Below are positions 1 through 6,459 of a stretch of 10,200 nt of DNA, one piece after another. The notes under the pieces are model-generated. The model saw only the letters and a list, made by a program, of their open reading frames with translations. It was not told where the DNA came from and ran no database searches. The DNA comes from Anaerolineaceae bacterium (GTDB lineage Bacteria; Chloroflexota; Anaerolineae; Anaerolineales; Anaerolineaceae), in the NCBI GenBank assembly GCA_003532515.1, contig DOEX01000197.1, forward strand, positions 7,425 to 17,624, given 5' to 3'. The position numbers and the translations under genes were made by a program. Position 1 is the stretch's first letter; each line of letters starts with the position of its first letter.

Positions 1-2
1 CG

Positions 3-905
3 GAAATGCTCGGCAAAGAAGCCGGTTTGCTGGTCAGTTCCGGTACAATGGGCAACCTGGTAGCAGTGCTGGCGGTGTGTGAGCGTGGGGATGAAGTGAT
101 TATGGGCACTGCTGGACACACCTTTTTGCATGAAGCCGGAGGGGTTTCTGCTTTAGGCGGGGTGGTTATCCATACCATTCCAAACCAGGAAGATGGCAGC
201 CTGGCGCTTGAAAATATCGAGCGTGCTATGCGTGATCCAGGTGATTACCACGAACCGATCTCACGCATGTTGATTATTGAAAACACCCAAAATGCCTGCG
301 GAGGCAAAGCGCTGAGTGCAGATTACATGCACAGTGTCGGCTTGAAAGCAGCTGAACTGGGACTATATTTTCATGTCGATGGAGCACGCATCTTCAATGC
401 AGCTGTTGCTCTAAAAACGCCTGCTGCAACATTGGTAAAGTCTGCTGATAGCGTTACATTTTGTTTGAGTAAAGGGCTGTGTGCGCCAATTGGCTCTGTA
501 TTGTGCGGTGGTAAGCAATTTATCGAACGGGCTCGCAGAATTCGAAAATTATTGGGCGGTGGGATGCGCCAGGCGGGCATCATTGCCGCAGCAGGAATTG
601 TGGCGCTCGAAACGATGGTAGAGAGGCTTGAAGCTGACCACGTAAGGGCAAATCGTTTAGCCGAAGGTTTGTCAGAGATCGCTGGAATCCAATTGACAAA
701 AGGCTCCCCGAATACAAACATGGTCTTTTTCAGCCTTAACCCGAACGTTGGTTTGGATAACGGAAGCTTGATCGCTGAGATGAAAGCCCGTGGGGTCCTG
801 ATCAACGACACCAGTGAAGGTGAGATCCGCCTGGTCACTCACAATGATATTGATGACCTTGCCATCGAACATTGCCTTAAAGCGTTGCGCGAAATTGTTT
901 CCTGA
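3..905 (+). CDS. ltaE: Low-specificity L-threonine aldolase, 5'-truncated by window edge
   Basis: This PLP-dependent fold-type I enzyme cleaves L-threonine or L-allo-threonine to glycine and acetaldehyde in the cytoplasm. The visible 300 residues start inside the conserved block LGKEAGLLVSSGTMGNL, so roughly 45-50 N-terminal residues lie left of the window. The ATG at position 6 is internal, and the frame is open to the left edge. Other landmarks are GHTFLHEAGG, the PLP-contacting VDGARIFNAA block, the Schiff-base lysine in FCLSKGLCAPIGS, the LGGGMRQAG segment, and the C-terminal EIRLVTHNDI motif. The overall pattern matches the Thermotoga-type enzyme as I remember it. One oddity is NTQN where the family usually has NTHN. 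The gene ends 70 bp before the next plus-strand gene, with no strong terminator between them. Confidence 0.93.
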   Translation, partial: EMLGKEAGLLVSSGTMGNLVAVLAVCERGDEVIMGTAGHTFLHEAGGVSALGGVVIHTIPNQEDGSLALENIERAMRDPGDYHEPISRMLIIENTQNACGGKALSADYMHSVGLKAAELGLYFHVDGARIFNAAVALKTPAATLVKSADSVTFCLSKGLCAPIGSVLCGGKQFIERARRIRKLLGGGMRQAGIIAAAGIVALETMVERLEADHVRANRLAEGLSEIAGIQLTKGSPNTNMVFFSLNPNVGLDNGSLIAEMKARGVLINDTSEGEIRLVTHNDIDDLAIEHCLKALREIVS

Positions 906-975
906 TTTTTAGTTGACTAAACATGCACCTGTTACTTTGGCACGAATGTTGTAAGTAAATAGGGCAGGTAGCAAC
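906..975 (+). other. Intergenic region after the threonine aldolase gene
   Basis: This 70-bp gap contains a small inverted repeat TTTAG-TTGA-CTAAA at 908-921 (5-bp stem) directly after the aldolase stop, too weak to call a terminator. A TTGACT at 913-918 resembles a -35 box but has no good -10 partner. The end of the gap carries the AGGT-containing ribosome site for the propeller gene. Confidence 0.35.
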
Positions 976-3111
976 ATGAAGGTCAGAAGTAGAAATCTCT
1001 CCATCTGGGCAGGCGGATTAGTCATTTCGCTGTTTTTCTTCATGAACATTCTTTCCTCATCTGGCTCTGGAATGGGGCTTTTCAAACGATATTTTCCATT
1101 TGTAGCCAAAGATTATCCGCCCACACCTATACCGACTGCTACGCCTACACCTACTGCCACGCCGATTTCTCCAACACCGGTTGGTCCGGTTGGTGGGTCC
1201 TTTACCGCCTTGGTGGTCGATCCGAATCAGAGTCAGACCATACTGGCAGGCAGCTATGTTAGCGGGGTTTATAAAACCTATAATCAGGGCGACACCTGGT
1301 ATCGGCAAAATGCAGGTTTGGGCAACCTTAAAATCCAATCCCTGGCATATCACCCGTATAACTCGAACATCGTCTATGCCGGTACTTATGAAGGGGGATT
1401 ATATAAATCAATCAATGGGGGGACGAGTTGGAGCGCATCGAATGGGGGAGTTCTGGGAAATCACATCGTCTATGATATCGAAATCGATCCAAATAATCCT
1501 AATGTAATCTATGCTGCCACCAGGATTAATGTTGGTGCAGGGGATTACAACAATTTGAGAGGATACCTATACAAAAGTACCAATGCTGGAGCCTCCTGGA
1601 GCTTGCTGTTGACCGGGGATGCATTCTCGACACTCGACTACTTTTATGATATCGATGTCAACCCTCTGAATTCAAGTGAACTCTATCTGACAGCCCATTC
1701 ACATGGCTTTTACAAGAGCACAGATGCAGGCGTATCGTTCACTCCGATCAATAATGGTGTAAACGATTTATCCGCCCGCAGTTTTGCGCTTGATTCTGCT
1801 TACCCTGGTCTGGTTTACGGGGCGGTTTGGCACGACGACGCTGTCTACCGAACCTGGAACAGCGGCTATTCCTGGGCAAACAGCAGGACGGGGCTGCCAA
1901 CCAACACTGCAGTTTTCCGATTGTACGTCGACCCTTTCGGCGGAACCCAGAAACGCGTCTTTGCCTGCACCTATGGAAATGGTTTATATTCAACCGATAA
2001 TTTTGCCCAAAGCTGGACCTCCCGTGGGTTGGCAGGTCAGAGGCTATACGATTTTGTGGTGGCGAATGGCAGTCCTCAGCGCTGGTTCGCAGCAACCGAA
2101 TCGAACGGAGTTTTTCGCACCAATGCCGGTAGTAGCAGTTGGAGCAACATCATGGGCGATTTGCGCCTGAACGCAGTTACAGCCATCGTGAGAGATGATC
2201 TGAGCGGGGTAATGTACGTCGGAATTTATGGCAAAGGTGTTTATGCAATCGACTCATCTGGGTTGAATTGGATGGAATTAACGGAAGACCTGGCAGATAA
2301 ATCCGTGATCGATCTGGCATTTTACCAGGGGAGAATGCACATTCTCACTGAATCGAGCCTGTATTACAAGGAAGATGATAGATGGCTTCCGATCGAATTG
2401 CCCACAATTGAGGTGGAAAATGGAACAGCGGATTTGGATTTATTAAGTGAAAAAGTAGGGCTGCCAAGTGAGGTGCTTAGTGTTCATTTGGAGCAGGCTC
2501 AGGTAAGTTTAGGTTTAACTTCTAAAGATCTGACTCCTGTCATACCAATCCGATTGTTCGCTGAAAACGACAATCTCTATGTAGGTACCATCACAAATGG
2601 GCTATTTATGCGCGTAGCCAACAATTGGTTGCAGGTCGGTTTGGACGGTAAAAGTATTATCGATTTTGCAGTTGACAGCCAAATCCGAGAATTATTCGCG
2701 GTTGCCTGCGATACTACAGACGTATGTGGAGTCTTTCAATTGAAGGATGATCAATGGTCCGTGCTTCAATTGACTCTTCAGAATCTGACAGTAAACAAAC
2801 TTCTGGAAACCGATAATGGGTTGTTGGCGGCCACAAGCCTGGGAATTTATCGGATTGATCCAGACAATCAACAATGGATATTGATGGGTGGACAAGCTAA
2901 AAATATTCTATCCATTACAGCTACACGAGAATGCTTGATGGCAGCAGCCGGAAAAGGCTTCGTACTGCAAAGCTCTGATTGCGGAGAAAGCTGGCAGGAG
3001 ATCTCTCTAGAAGATTGGCATTATCAAAGCATAGGCTTCCTGGGTGACCAAGGCGACCTGCTATTCCTTGGTTCGCAAGAAACAGGAGCTATCATCCTCC
3101 CGCTAAAATGA
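976..3111 (+). CDS. Secreted or membrane-anchored Asp-box (BNR/sortilin-like) beta-propeller protein
   Basis: The 711-residue protein starts with a short basic stretch and a hydrophobic segment (about residues 8-28) that acts as signal peptide or anchor. The motif YFPFVAKDY (39-47) and a Pro/Thr linker (48-69) follow, so the rest should be extracellular. Asp-box repeats of the form S/T-x-D/N-x-G-x-S/T-W/F start near residues 101, 145, 201, 248, 293, 339 and 382, and one more near 666. These turns are typical of sialidase- and VPS10-type propellers. Residues about 440-640 lack Asp boxes and instead show NLYVGTITNGLF- and GLLAATSLGIYRI-like strands that resemble regulator-type propeller repeats. 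No sialidase catalytic arginine pattern or other enzyme motif is evident, so binding or a surface role is more likely than catalysis. An AGGT element lies just upstream of the ATG. Specific function is unknown. Confidence 0.85.
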   Translation: MKVRSRNLSIWAGGLVISLFFFMNILSSSGSGMGLFKRYFPFVAKDYPPTPIPTATPTPTATPISPTPVGPVGGSFTALVVDPNQSQTILAGSYVSGVYKTYNQGDTWYRQNAGLGNLKIQSLAYHPYNSNIVYAGTYEGGLYKSINGGTSWSASNGGVLGNHIVYDIEIDPNNPNVIYAATRINVGAGDYNNLRGYLYKSTNAGASWSLLLTGDAFSTLDYFYDIDVNPLNSSELYLTAHSHGFYKSTDAGVSFTPINNGVNDLSARSFALDSAYPGLVYGAVWHDDAVYRTWNSGYSWANSRTGLPTNTAVFRLYVDPFGGTQKRVFACTYGNGLYSTDNFAQSWTSRGLAGQRLYDFVVANGSPQRWFAATESNGVFRTNAGSSSWSNIMGDLRLNAVTAIVRDDLSGVMYVGIYGKGVYAIDSSGLNWMELTEDLADKSVIDLAFYQGRMHILTESSLYYKEDDRWLPIELPTIEVENGTADLDLLSEKVGLPSEVLSVHLEQAQVSLGLTSKDLTPVIPIRLFAENDNLYVGTITNGLFMRVANNWLQVGLDGKSIIDFAVDSQIRELFAVACDTTDVCGVFQLKDDQWSVLQLTLQNLTVNKLLETDNGLLAATSLGIYRIDPDNQQWILMGGQAKNILSITATRECLMAAAGKGFVLQSSDCGESWQEISLEDWHYQSIGFLGDQGDLLFLGSQETGAIILPLK

Positions 3112-3182
3112 GACGCAGCCGTACACTTTGCCTGTTAATTGCATTTTTTGTGATATAAAAAAAGTATGAAACCGAGGGTCTT

Positions 3183-4541
3183 ATGCTGATTATTATGTCA
3201 GACCTCCACTTTGCTGATTCAGGTTCATACAATCTGAATGGGCGAAGGTATAACCACAATTTGCCTTCTGAGGTTTATTCTTCTTACTTCAAAGAAATAT
3301 CTGAATTTATCCGGGGCAGCGATATTAATTCGATTGACCTGGTATTAGCAGGTGATATCTTTGAGATAACAAGGTCAGTTCTCTGGCACAATGGACACCT
3401 CAGACCATATTTGCATAACGACGAAGTTGTAAGTGGGAGTGAGGCTGAATCTCAAGTATTGAAAATTATAGAAGCTATCAATAATGACGAGCGAGTTGAT
3501 GCCACTTTGGGTGTATTCCGAAAATTAAGCGACTTTTACCAAAAACCAGTCAATATTCACTTTGTGCCAGGCAATCACGACAGATTAGCAAATTCCAGCC
3601 TGGCTGTGCGTGAGAGAATCCAGCAGCTGCTTGGTTTGGAAGTGAACGGCGAAACTTTTGACAATCAATACATTCACTTAAACGATGGCCAACCACTTGT
3701 GCTTGTTCGGCATGGACACGAATATGACCGCTCAAATTTCAGTGCCGATTTACGCACCTGGCCTGAAATTCCGATTTTCATTGACAAAACCTATTATGAC
3801 AAACCGGTGTTGGGAGATATCGTCACGGTTGAGATTGCGTCCAAATTGCCGCTACTCTTTAGAGAATATTATGGTGATGAATCCATTCTAGCGATGGAGG
3901 AATTACTGACACTTTATAAACGGTTGATCGACTTCGATAACGTACGACCCTCCAACGCTTTGATCAATTTTCTTTTCACCACGCCAGGATTGAGCAAAAG
4001 AGACGTTTGGCGGTTCATTGAACCAGTTATGCTCCAAATGCTGGATGACCTGGCAGTCAGTCCGGATATTGGACCCAGCATGATCAATATTGGCCAAATA
4101 AGCCGTGCGTCTGCTGCCACTCTGCGATCGGTTTTGCGCACACGTTTGTGGCGGCACGGTATGCCCTTTTGGGTGATAAAAACATTACTCAATCCGGTCG
4201 TAAAAAAATCGAAGATAAGCAATCATTTCGAAGTGATCATGCGTGAAAAATGCATCAAAGAAGAAAATTCCTCGATTAGGTGCATTGTCAGCGGTCATAC
4301 CCACAACGCGCTTGTAGATTTGATTAAGGTCGAGAACGGCGTTGAGAAGTACTATATTAATAGCGGTACCTTCCGAAATGTAATAACATCTACGCCAAGC
4401 ATGGGTAATTTTGGGAGACTGAGATCAAAAGCACGTGTGATGATCTTTAATCAAAATGAACGTAATCCTGAGTATGACCGACCGACTGGCTGGTCTTTTG
4501 ACTTCAATGCGCGTTTCGGTTACGGCTCGAACCTGGAGTAA
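3183..4541 (+). CDS. Calcineurin-like metallophosphoesterase
   Basis: This 452-residue cytoplasmic protein has all the metal-binding motifs of the binuclear metallophosphoesterase superfamily in order: SDLH (D7, H9), AGDIFE (D58), PGNHDR (N131, H132), a HGHE motif (H177, H179) and SGHTH (H372, H374). The active site looks intact. A long, probably helical insertion of about 120-150 residues separates the HGHE and GHTH motifs and makes the protein longer than simple family members. No signal peptide is visible. The first ATG is preceded by GAGGG about 4 bp upstream, which favours it over the internal ATG at codon 5. The substrate (nucleotide, nucleic acid or phosphoprotein) cannot be told from the sequence. 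The gene converges on the minus-strand repeat and nuclease region, whose first element begins only 8 bp past the stop codon. Confidence 0.9.
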   Translation: MLIIMSDLHFADSGSYNLNGRRYNHNLPSEVYSSYFKEISEFIRGSDINSIDLVLAGDIFEITRSVLWHNGHLRPYLHNDEVVSGSEAESQVLKIIEAINNDERVDATLGVFRKLSDFYQKPVNIHFVPGNHDRLANSSLAVRERIQQLLGLEVNGETFDNQYIHLNDGQPLVLVRHGHEYDRSNFSADLRTWPEIPIFIDKTYYDKPVLGDIVTVEIASKLPLLFREYYGDESILAMEELLTLYKRLIDFDNVRPSNALINFLFTTPGLSKRDVWRFIEPVMLQMLDDLAVSPDIGPSMINIGQISRASAATLRSVLRTRLWRHGMPFWVIKTLLNPVVKKSKISNHFEVIMREKCIKEENSSIRCIVSGHTHNALVDLIKVENGVEKYYINSGTFRNVITSTPSMGNFGRLRSKARVMIFNQNERNPEYDRPTGWSFDFNARFGYGSNLE

Positions 4542-4548
4542 AAAATCC

Positions 4549-4629
4549 GTCATCGCGAACATCTTTTGTGAAGCGAACTCGCCTATCGACATTCAGCTAA
4601 TGTGATTGCTTCGCTTCGCTCGCAATGAC
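4549..4629. repeat. Element E1: 81-bp hairpin-forming, MITE-like repeat without a gene
   Basis: The left arm is 4549-4580 (begins GTCATCGCGAAC, contains GTGAAGCG) and the right arm is 4602-4629 (ends GCTCGCAATGAC). The right arm is close to the reverse complement of the left arm: 10 of the outer 12 bases match, and both mismatches become G-U pairs if the minus strand is transcribed. The 21-bp interior contains CGACATTCAGCTAAT (4587-4601), which matches 13 of 15 bases next to and including the start codon of the nuclease gene in element E2 (5011-5025). This suggests E1 is an internal-deletion derivative of an E2-like element. It begins 8 bp after the metallophosphoesterase stop codon and could also act as a transcript-end hairpin, although no clear T-run follows it. 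Confidence 0.85.
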
Positions 4630-4639
4630 AGAATCGTTT

Positions 4640-5053
4640 GTCATCGCGAACATCTTTTGTGAAGCGATCTCAACATATTACGCATAGAAATCCTCTGACA
4701 AATCTCGCCATTCTGGGTTTGTTGAATTAATGAGAGCGATTTTCTTGGCTCTTGAGCCGCCTTTTAACTGTTTTTCACGATTGATTGCCGACATAATGTC
4801 GCCACCACATTCAAAGTAGACTAATTTGAATGCTTTGTATCTAAAAGCAAAGTCCCTGTTATCTGCATTCTTGTGTTCATTTAGTCGCCTAATGAGATTA
4901 CTTGTTACGCCAATGTACAAAACAGTGTTAATTTTATTGGTGAGAATGTAGACGCAGTTGTTATCATTATTCAAGGCAACCCTCTTTGTTTTTGAAGCAT
5001 CCTCGTCTTTCGACATTTAGCCAATGAGATTGCTTCGCTTCGCTCGCAATGAC
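4640..5053 (-). mobile_element. Element E2: 414-bp unit with a GIY-YIG gene between imperfect inverted end arms
   Basis: The left arm, 4640-4671, is identical to the E1 left arm except near its inner end (ATCTC instead of AACTC). The right arm, 5026-5053, differs from the E1 right arm by one base (GAGATTGC versus GTGATTGC). The GIY-YIG open reading frame fills the interior almost exactly: 6 bp separate its stop codon from the left arm, and 9 bp separate its start codon from the right arm. The element is 10 bp from E1 and 11 bp from E3, all in the same orientation. No clear target-site duplication is visible, and I see no transposase. Mobility is inferred from the layout and from the gene-less relatives on both sides. 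Confidence 0.65.
4678..5016 (-). CDS. GIY-YIG domain endonuclease carried within repeat element E2
   Basis: This 112-residue single-domain protein has the GIY-YIG nuclease core: CVYIL (21-25) and LYIGVT (33-38) form the signature strands, RRLNEH (43-48) supplies the conserved Arg/His, and the INREKQLKG helix (78-86) holds the likely catalytic Glu81. The typical NPEWRDLSEDF ending is present. Such stand-alone proteins are often annotated as UPF0213/YhbQ-like putative endonucleases, which cut or nick DNA. There is no added DNA-binding domain of the homing-endonuclease type. The first 20 residues are charged, low in hydrophobics and probably disordered. No strong Shine-Dalgarno site precedes the ATG. 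The reading frame is intact, so the gene may still be functional. Its position between paired repeat arms suggests it acts on, or travels with, those repeats. Confidence 0.88.
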   Translation of the reverse strand: MSKDEDASKTKRVALNNDNNCVYILTNKINTVLYIGVTSNLIRRLNEHKNADNRDFAFRYKAFKLVYFECGGDIMSAINREKQLKGGSRAKKIALINSTNPEWRDLSEDFYA

Positions 5054-5064
5054 GAAAACATTAC

Positions 5065-5147
5065 GTCGTCGCGAACATATTTTGTGAAGCGACCTTGTCT
5101 TTTTCCACAACGAGCCGATGAGATTGCTTTACTTCGCTCGGAATGAC
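5065..5147. repeat. Element E3: 83-bp decayed MITE-like repeat without a gene
   Basis: The left arm, 5065-5096 (GTCGTCGCGAACATATTTTG onward), differs from the E2 left arm at 4 of 32 positions. The right arm, 5120-5147, resembles the E2 right arm with three substitutions (TTTACTTCG for TTCGCTTCG, and CGGAATGAC for CGCAATGAC). Two outer stem pairs are lost, so this copy looks older. Its interior (5097-5119) still aligns with the first codons of the nuclease gene and the bases before them: GTCTTT, a 2-base insertion, then 10 of 15 matching bases against 5005-5025. It ends 9 bp before the stop codon of the small minus-strand gene. Confidence 0.75.
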
Positions 5148-5156
5148 AGAAATTCG

Positions 5157-5435
5157 TTAAATCAAGCTCATCGCTCGCTCAAAATCCCTCTTCCAAACGT
5201 AAACAATATAAGAAATCGTTGGGCGTTGGGCGTCGATGTAAAGAGGCATCACGATGGTCTGATACGCTTTGGAATCGTAATGCCTGCCAATCGGTCCTCT
5301 AAGAGAGTCGGACTTGATCCGATAAGGAATTTTGTTTGCATTCAAGATGCTTTCGACCCGTTTAATTTCACCCGGGTCGAAGTCAGTTACCAGTTGTTTG
5401 AGAAAAGGGATAAACATAAAAACAGTTGAACTCAT
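5157..5435 (-). CDS. Small DUF2007-like hypothetical protein
   Basis: This 92-residue soluble protein has no signal peptide or cysteines. It shows a pattern like that of small putative signal-transducing (DUF2007) proteins: a helix ending in VESILNANKIPYRIKS, and a C-terminal strand plus helix YIVYVWKRDFERAM. Residues 45-75, between these parts, form a longer loop with basic and aromatic residues. Its function is unknown. It lies 32 bp after the polyferredoxin stop codon on the same strand and may be the last gene of the redox operon, although no strong Shine-Dalgarno site is visible before its ATG. An overlapping plus-strand frame is considered a shadow because it starts inside repeat E3 and lacks family features. 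Confidence 0.6.
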   Translation of the reverse strand: MSSTVFMFIPFLKQLVTDFDPGEIKRVESILNANKIPYRIKSDSLRGPIGRHYDSKAYQTIVMPLYIDAQRPTISYIVYVWKRDFERAMSLI

Positions 5436-5467
5436 TTTATTTATCCATTTTACAAGTTAGAAGGAGC

Positions 5468-6451
5468 TTATTTTTCGATTTCCTTCTTCAATTTTGTTTT
5501 TGCTATCAGATTTCCTTTGAGTGCCTCAATCAAGTCAGCTCGTCTCAATGCGCGTTTCCGATCAATTTCCACCGACTTTGCCTTATCATCGGAAAGCTTG
5601 CGCAAGGCTTCGATCCAGGCAGCGCTGGAAACGTTGCTGTGATTGATTCGCCAGCGTTCAACTACGATTGGAAGGTCTTCTCCGTTTACCAGTTTTTGTC
5701 TTGAGCGAGTGTGTGTCATCCCTTGGGATTCAAACGTGAAGGTCTCTTCTTCGTACTCAGGTTTTACCGGGCAGACCTGCATGCAGGCACCACATTTAAT
5801 GCAGTAATAATCTGCTAAAACCAACTCACCAGCATCATTCACGTGGAGTGCACGTGTAGGGCAGATATCAGCGCAGGCAAAGCATTCTGGCACGCACTGT
5901 TCACGTCGCAGGACTACTGATCCCACCCAGGGTTGGCGAACTTCGAATGCACCTTTACTGGCTACTTCGCATTGGCGGCAATGAATACAGTTGTCAAAAT
6001 CGACCCGCATGGTATCACGCTTCTCGTCGTAACTGATCACATTGGTTGGGCAGTTCTCGATAATGAAATCTTTCAACGAAAAATCGAATTTTTCTTTGCG
6101 GAAGATGGTCTTTGCATCATATTCCGGGAAAGCGCCATATTCAATCGCGGGATTTTCGGGTTTTGCGTTAACAGTCAGTTCAATAGCATGAGTGGGGCAA
6201 GCCTCTACGCAAATGCCGCAGTTAACACACTTTTTCTCGTCAACATCTACGGATGCTTTTTGCAGGATGTGCCCGTCTTCTAAGACTGCCGGTACATGGG
6301 TAAGGGCTTCTTTGGGGCAGACAACCGGTCCAATTTGGCAGCCAACACATTTATCCAGATCCCACTTCATCCAGTAATTACGGGTCAGCATGTCCCGATT
6401 AATGGTCATCAGGTGTTCGTTTCGGGTCTTTTTTGGCGTTCCACGACTCAT
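5468..6451 (-). CDS. Polyferredoxin-like multi-[4Fe-4S] electron-transfer protein
   Basis: This 327-residue soluble protein carries five cysteine groups. The first is C35-x2-C38-x6-C45-P, where Gly41 replaces the usual third cysteine. The second is C75/C78/C81/C85-P. The third is formed by C155/C158/C161 with a remote C134-P. The fourth is C186/C190/C193/C197-P, with a longer C-x3-C start. The fifth is C217/C220/C223/C227-P. In paired ferredoxin folds the first group would share ligands with the second, leaving one site with three cysteines. The last 70 residues lack cysteines and are highly charged and helical, a likely docking or coiled-coil tail. The gene starts 8 bp after the FlxA-like gene, with AGGAGC overlapping that gene's stop codon, so the two are probably co-expressed. 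It likely takes electrons to or from the Hdr/Flx complex; the partner is not known. Confidence 0.85.
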   Translation of the reverse strand: MSRGTPKKTRNEHLMTINRDMLTRNYWMKWDLDKCVGCQIGPVVCPKEALTHVPAVLEDGHILQKASVDVDEKKCVNCGICVEACPTHAIELTVNAKPENPAIEYGAFPEYDAKTIFRKEKFDFSLKDFIIENCPTNVISYDEKRDTMRVDFDNCIHCRQCEVASKGAFEVRQPWVGSVVLRREQCVPECFACADICPTRALHVNDAGELVLADYYCIKCGACMQVCPVKPEYEEETFTFESQGMTHTRSRQKLVNGEDLPIVVERWRINHSNVSSAAWIEALRKLSDDKAKSVEIDRKRALRRADLIEALKGNLIAKTKLKKEIEK

Positions 6452-6459
6452 AAGTGCTC

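Noticed and set aside
371..838. 155-codon minus-strand frame within the threonine aldolase gene
   Set aside because: It lies wholly antisense to a strongly conserved enzyme gene and its product has no recognisable features.
913..941. Sigma-70 promoter starting with TTGACT
   Set aside because: No acceptable -10 hexamer occurs at 16-18 bp spacing; the -35-like word alone is not enough.
3128..3157. Promoter before the metallophosphoesterase (TTGCCT with a TGATAT/TATAAA region)
   Set aside because: Either the spacing is too long for TATAAA or the -10 match is poor for TGATAT, in an A/T-rich gap where such words arise by chance.
4549..5147. CRISPR array
   Set aside because: The repeats are inverted pairs with a gene inside one pair, there are only three units, and no uniform unique spacers are present.
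5118..5429. 103-codon plus-strand open frame opposite the small DUF2007-like gene
   Set aside because: Its start lies inside repeat E3, its translation shows no recognisable pattern, and the minus-strand reading fits both a known small family and the operon direction.
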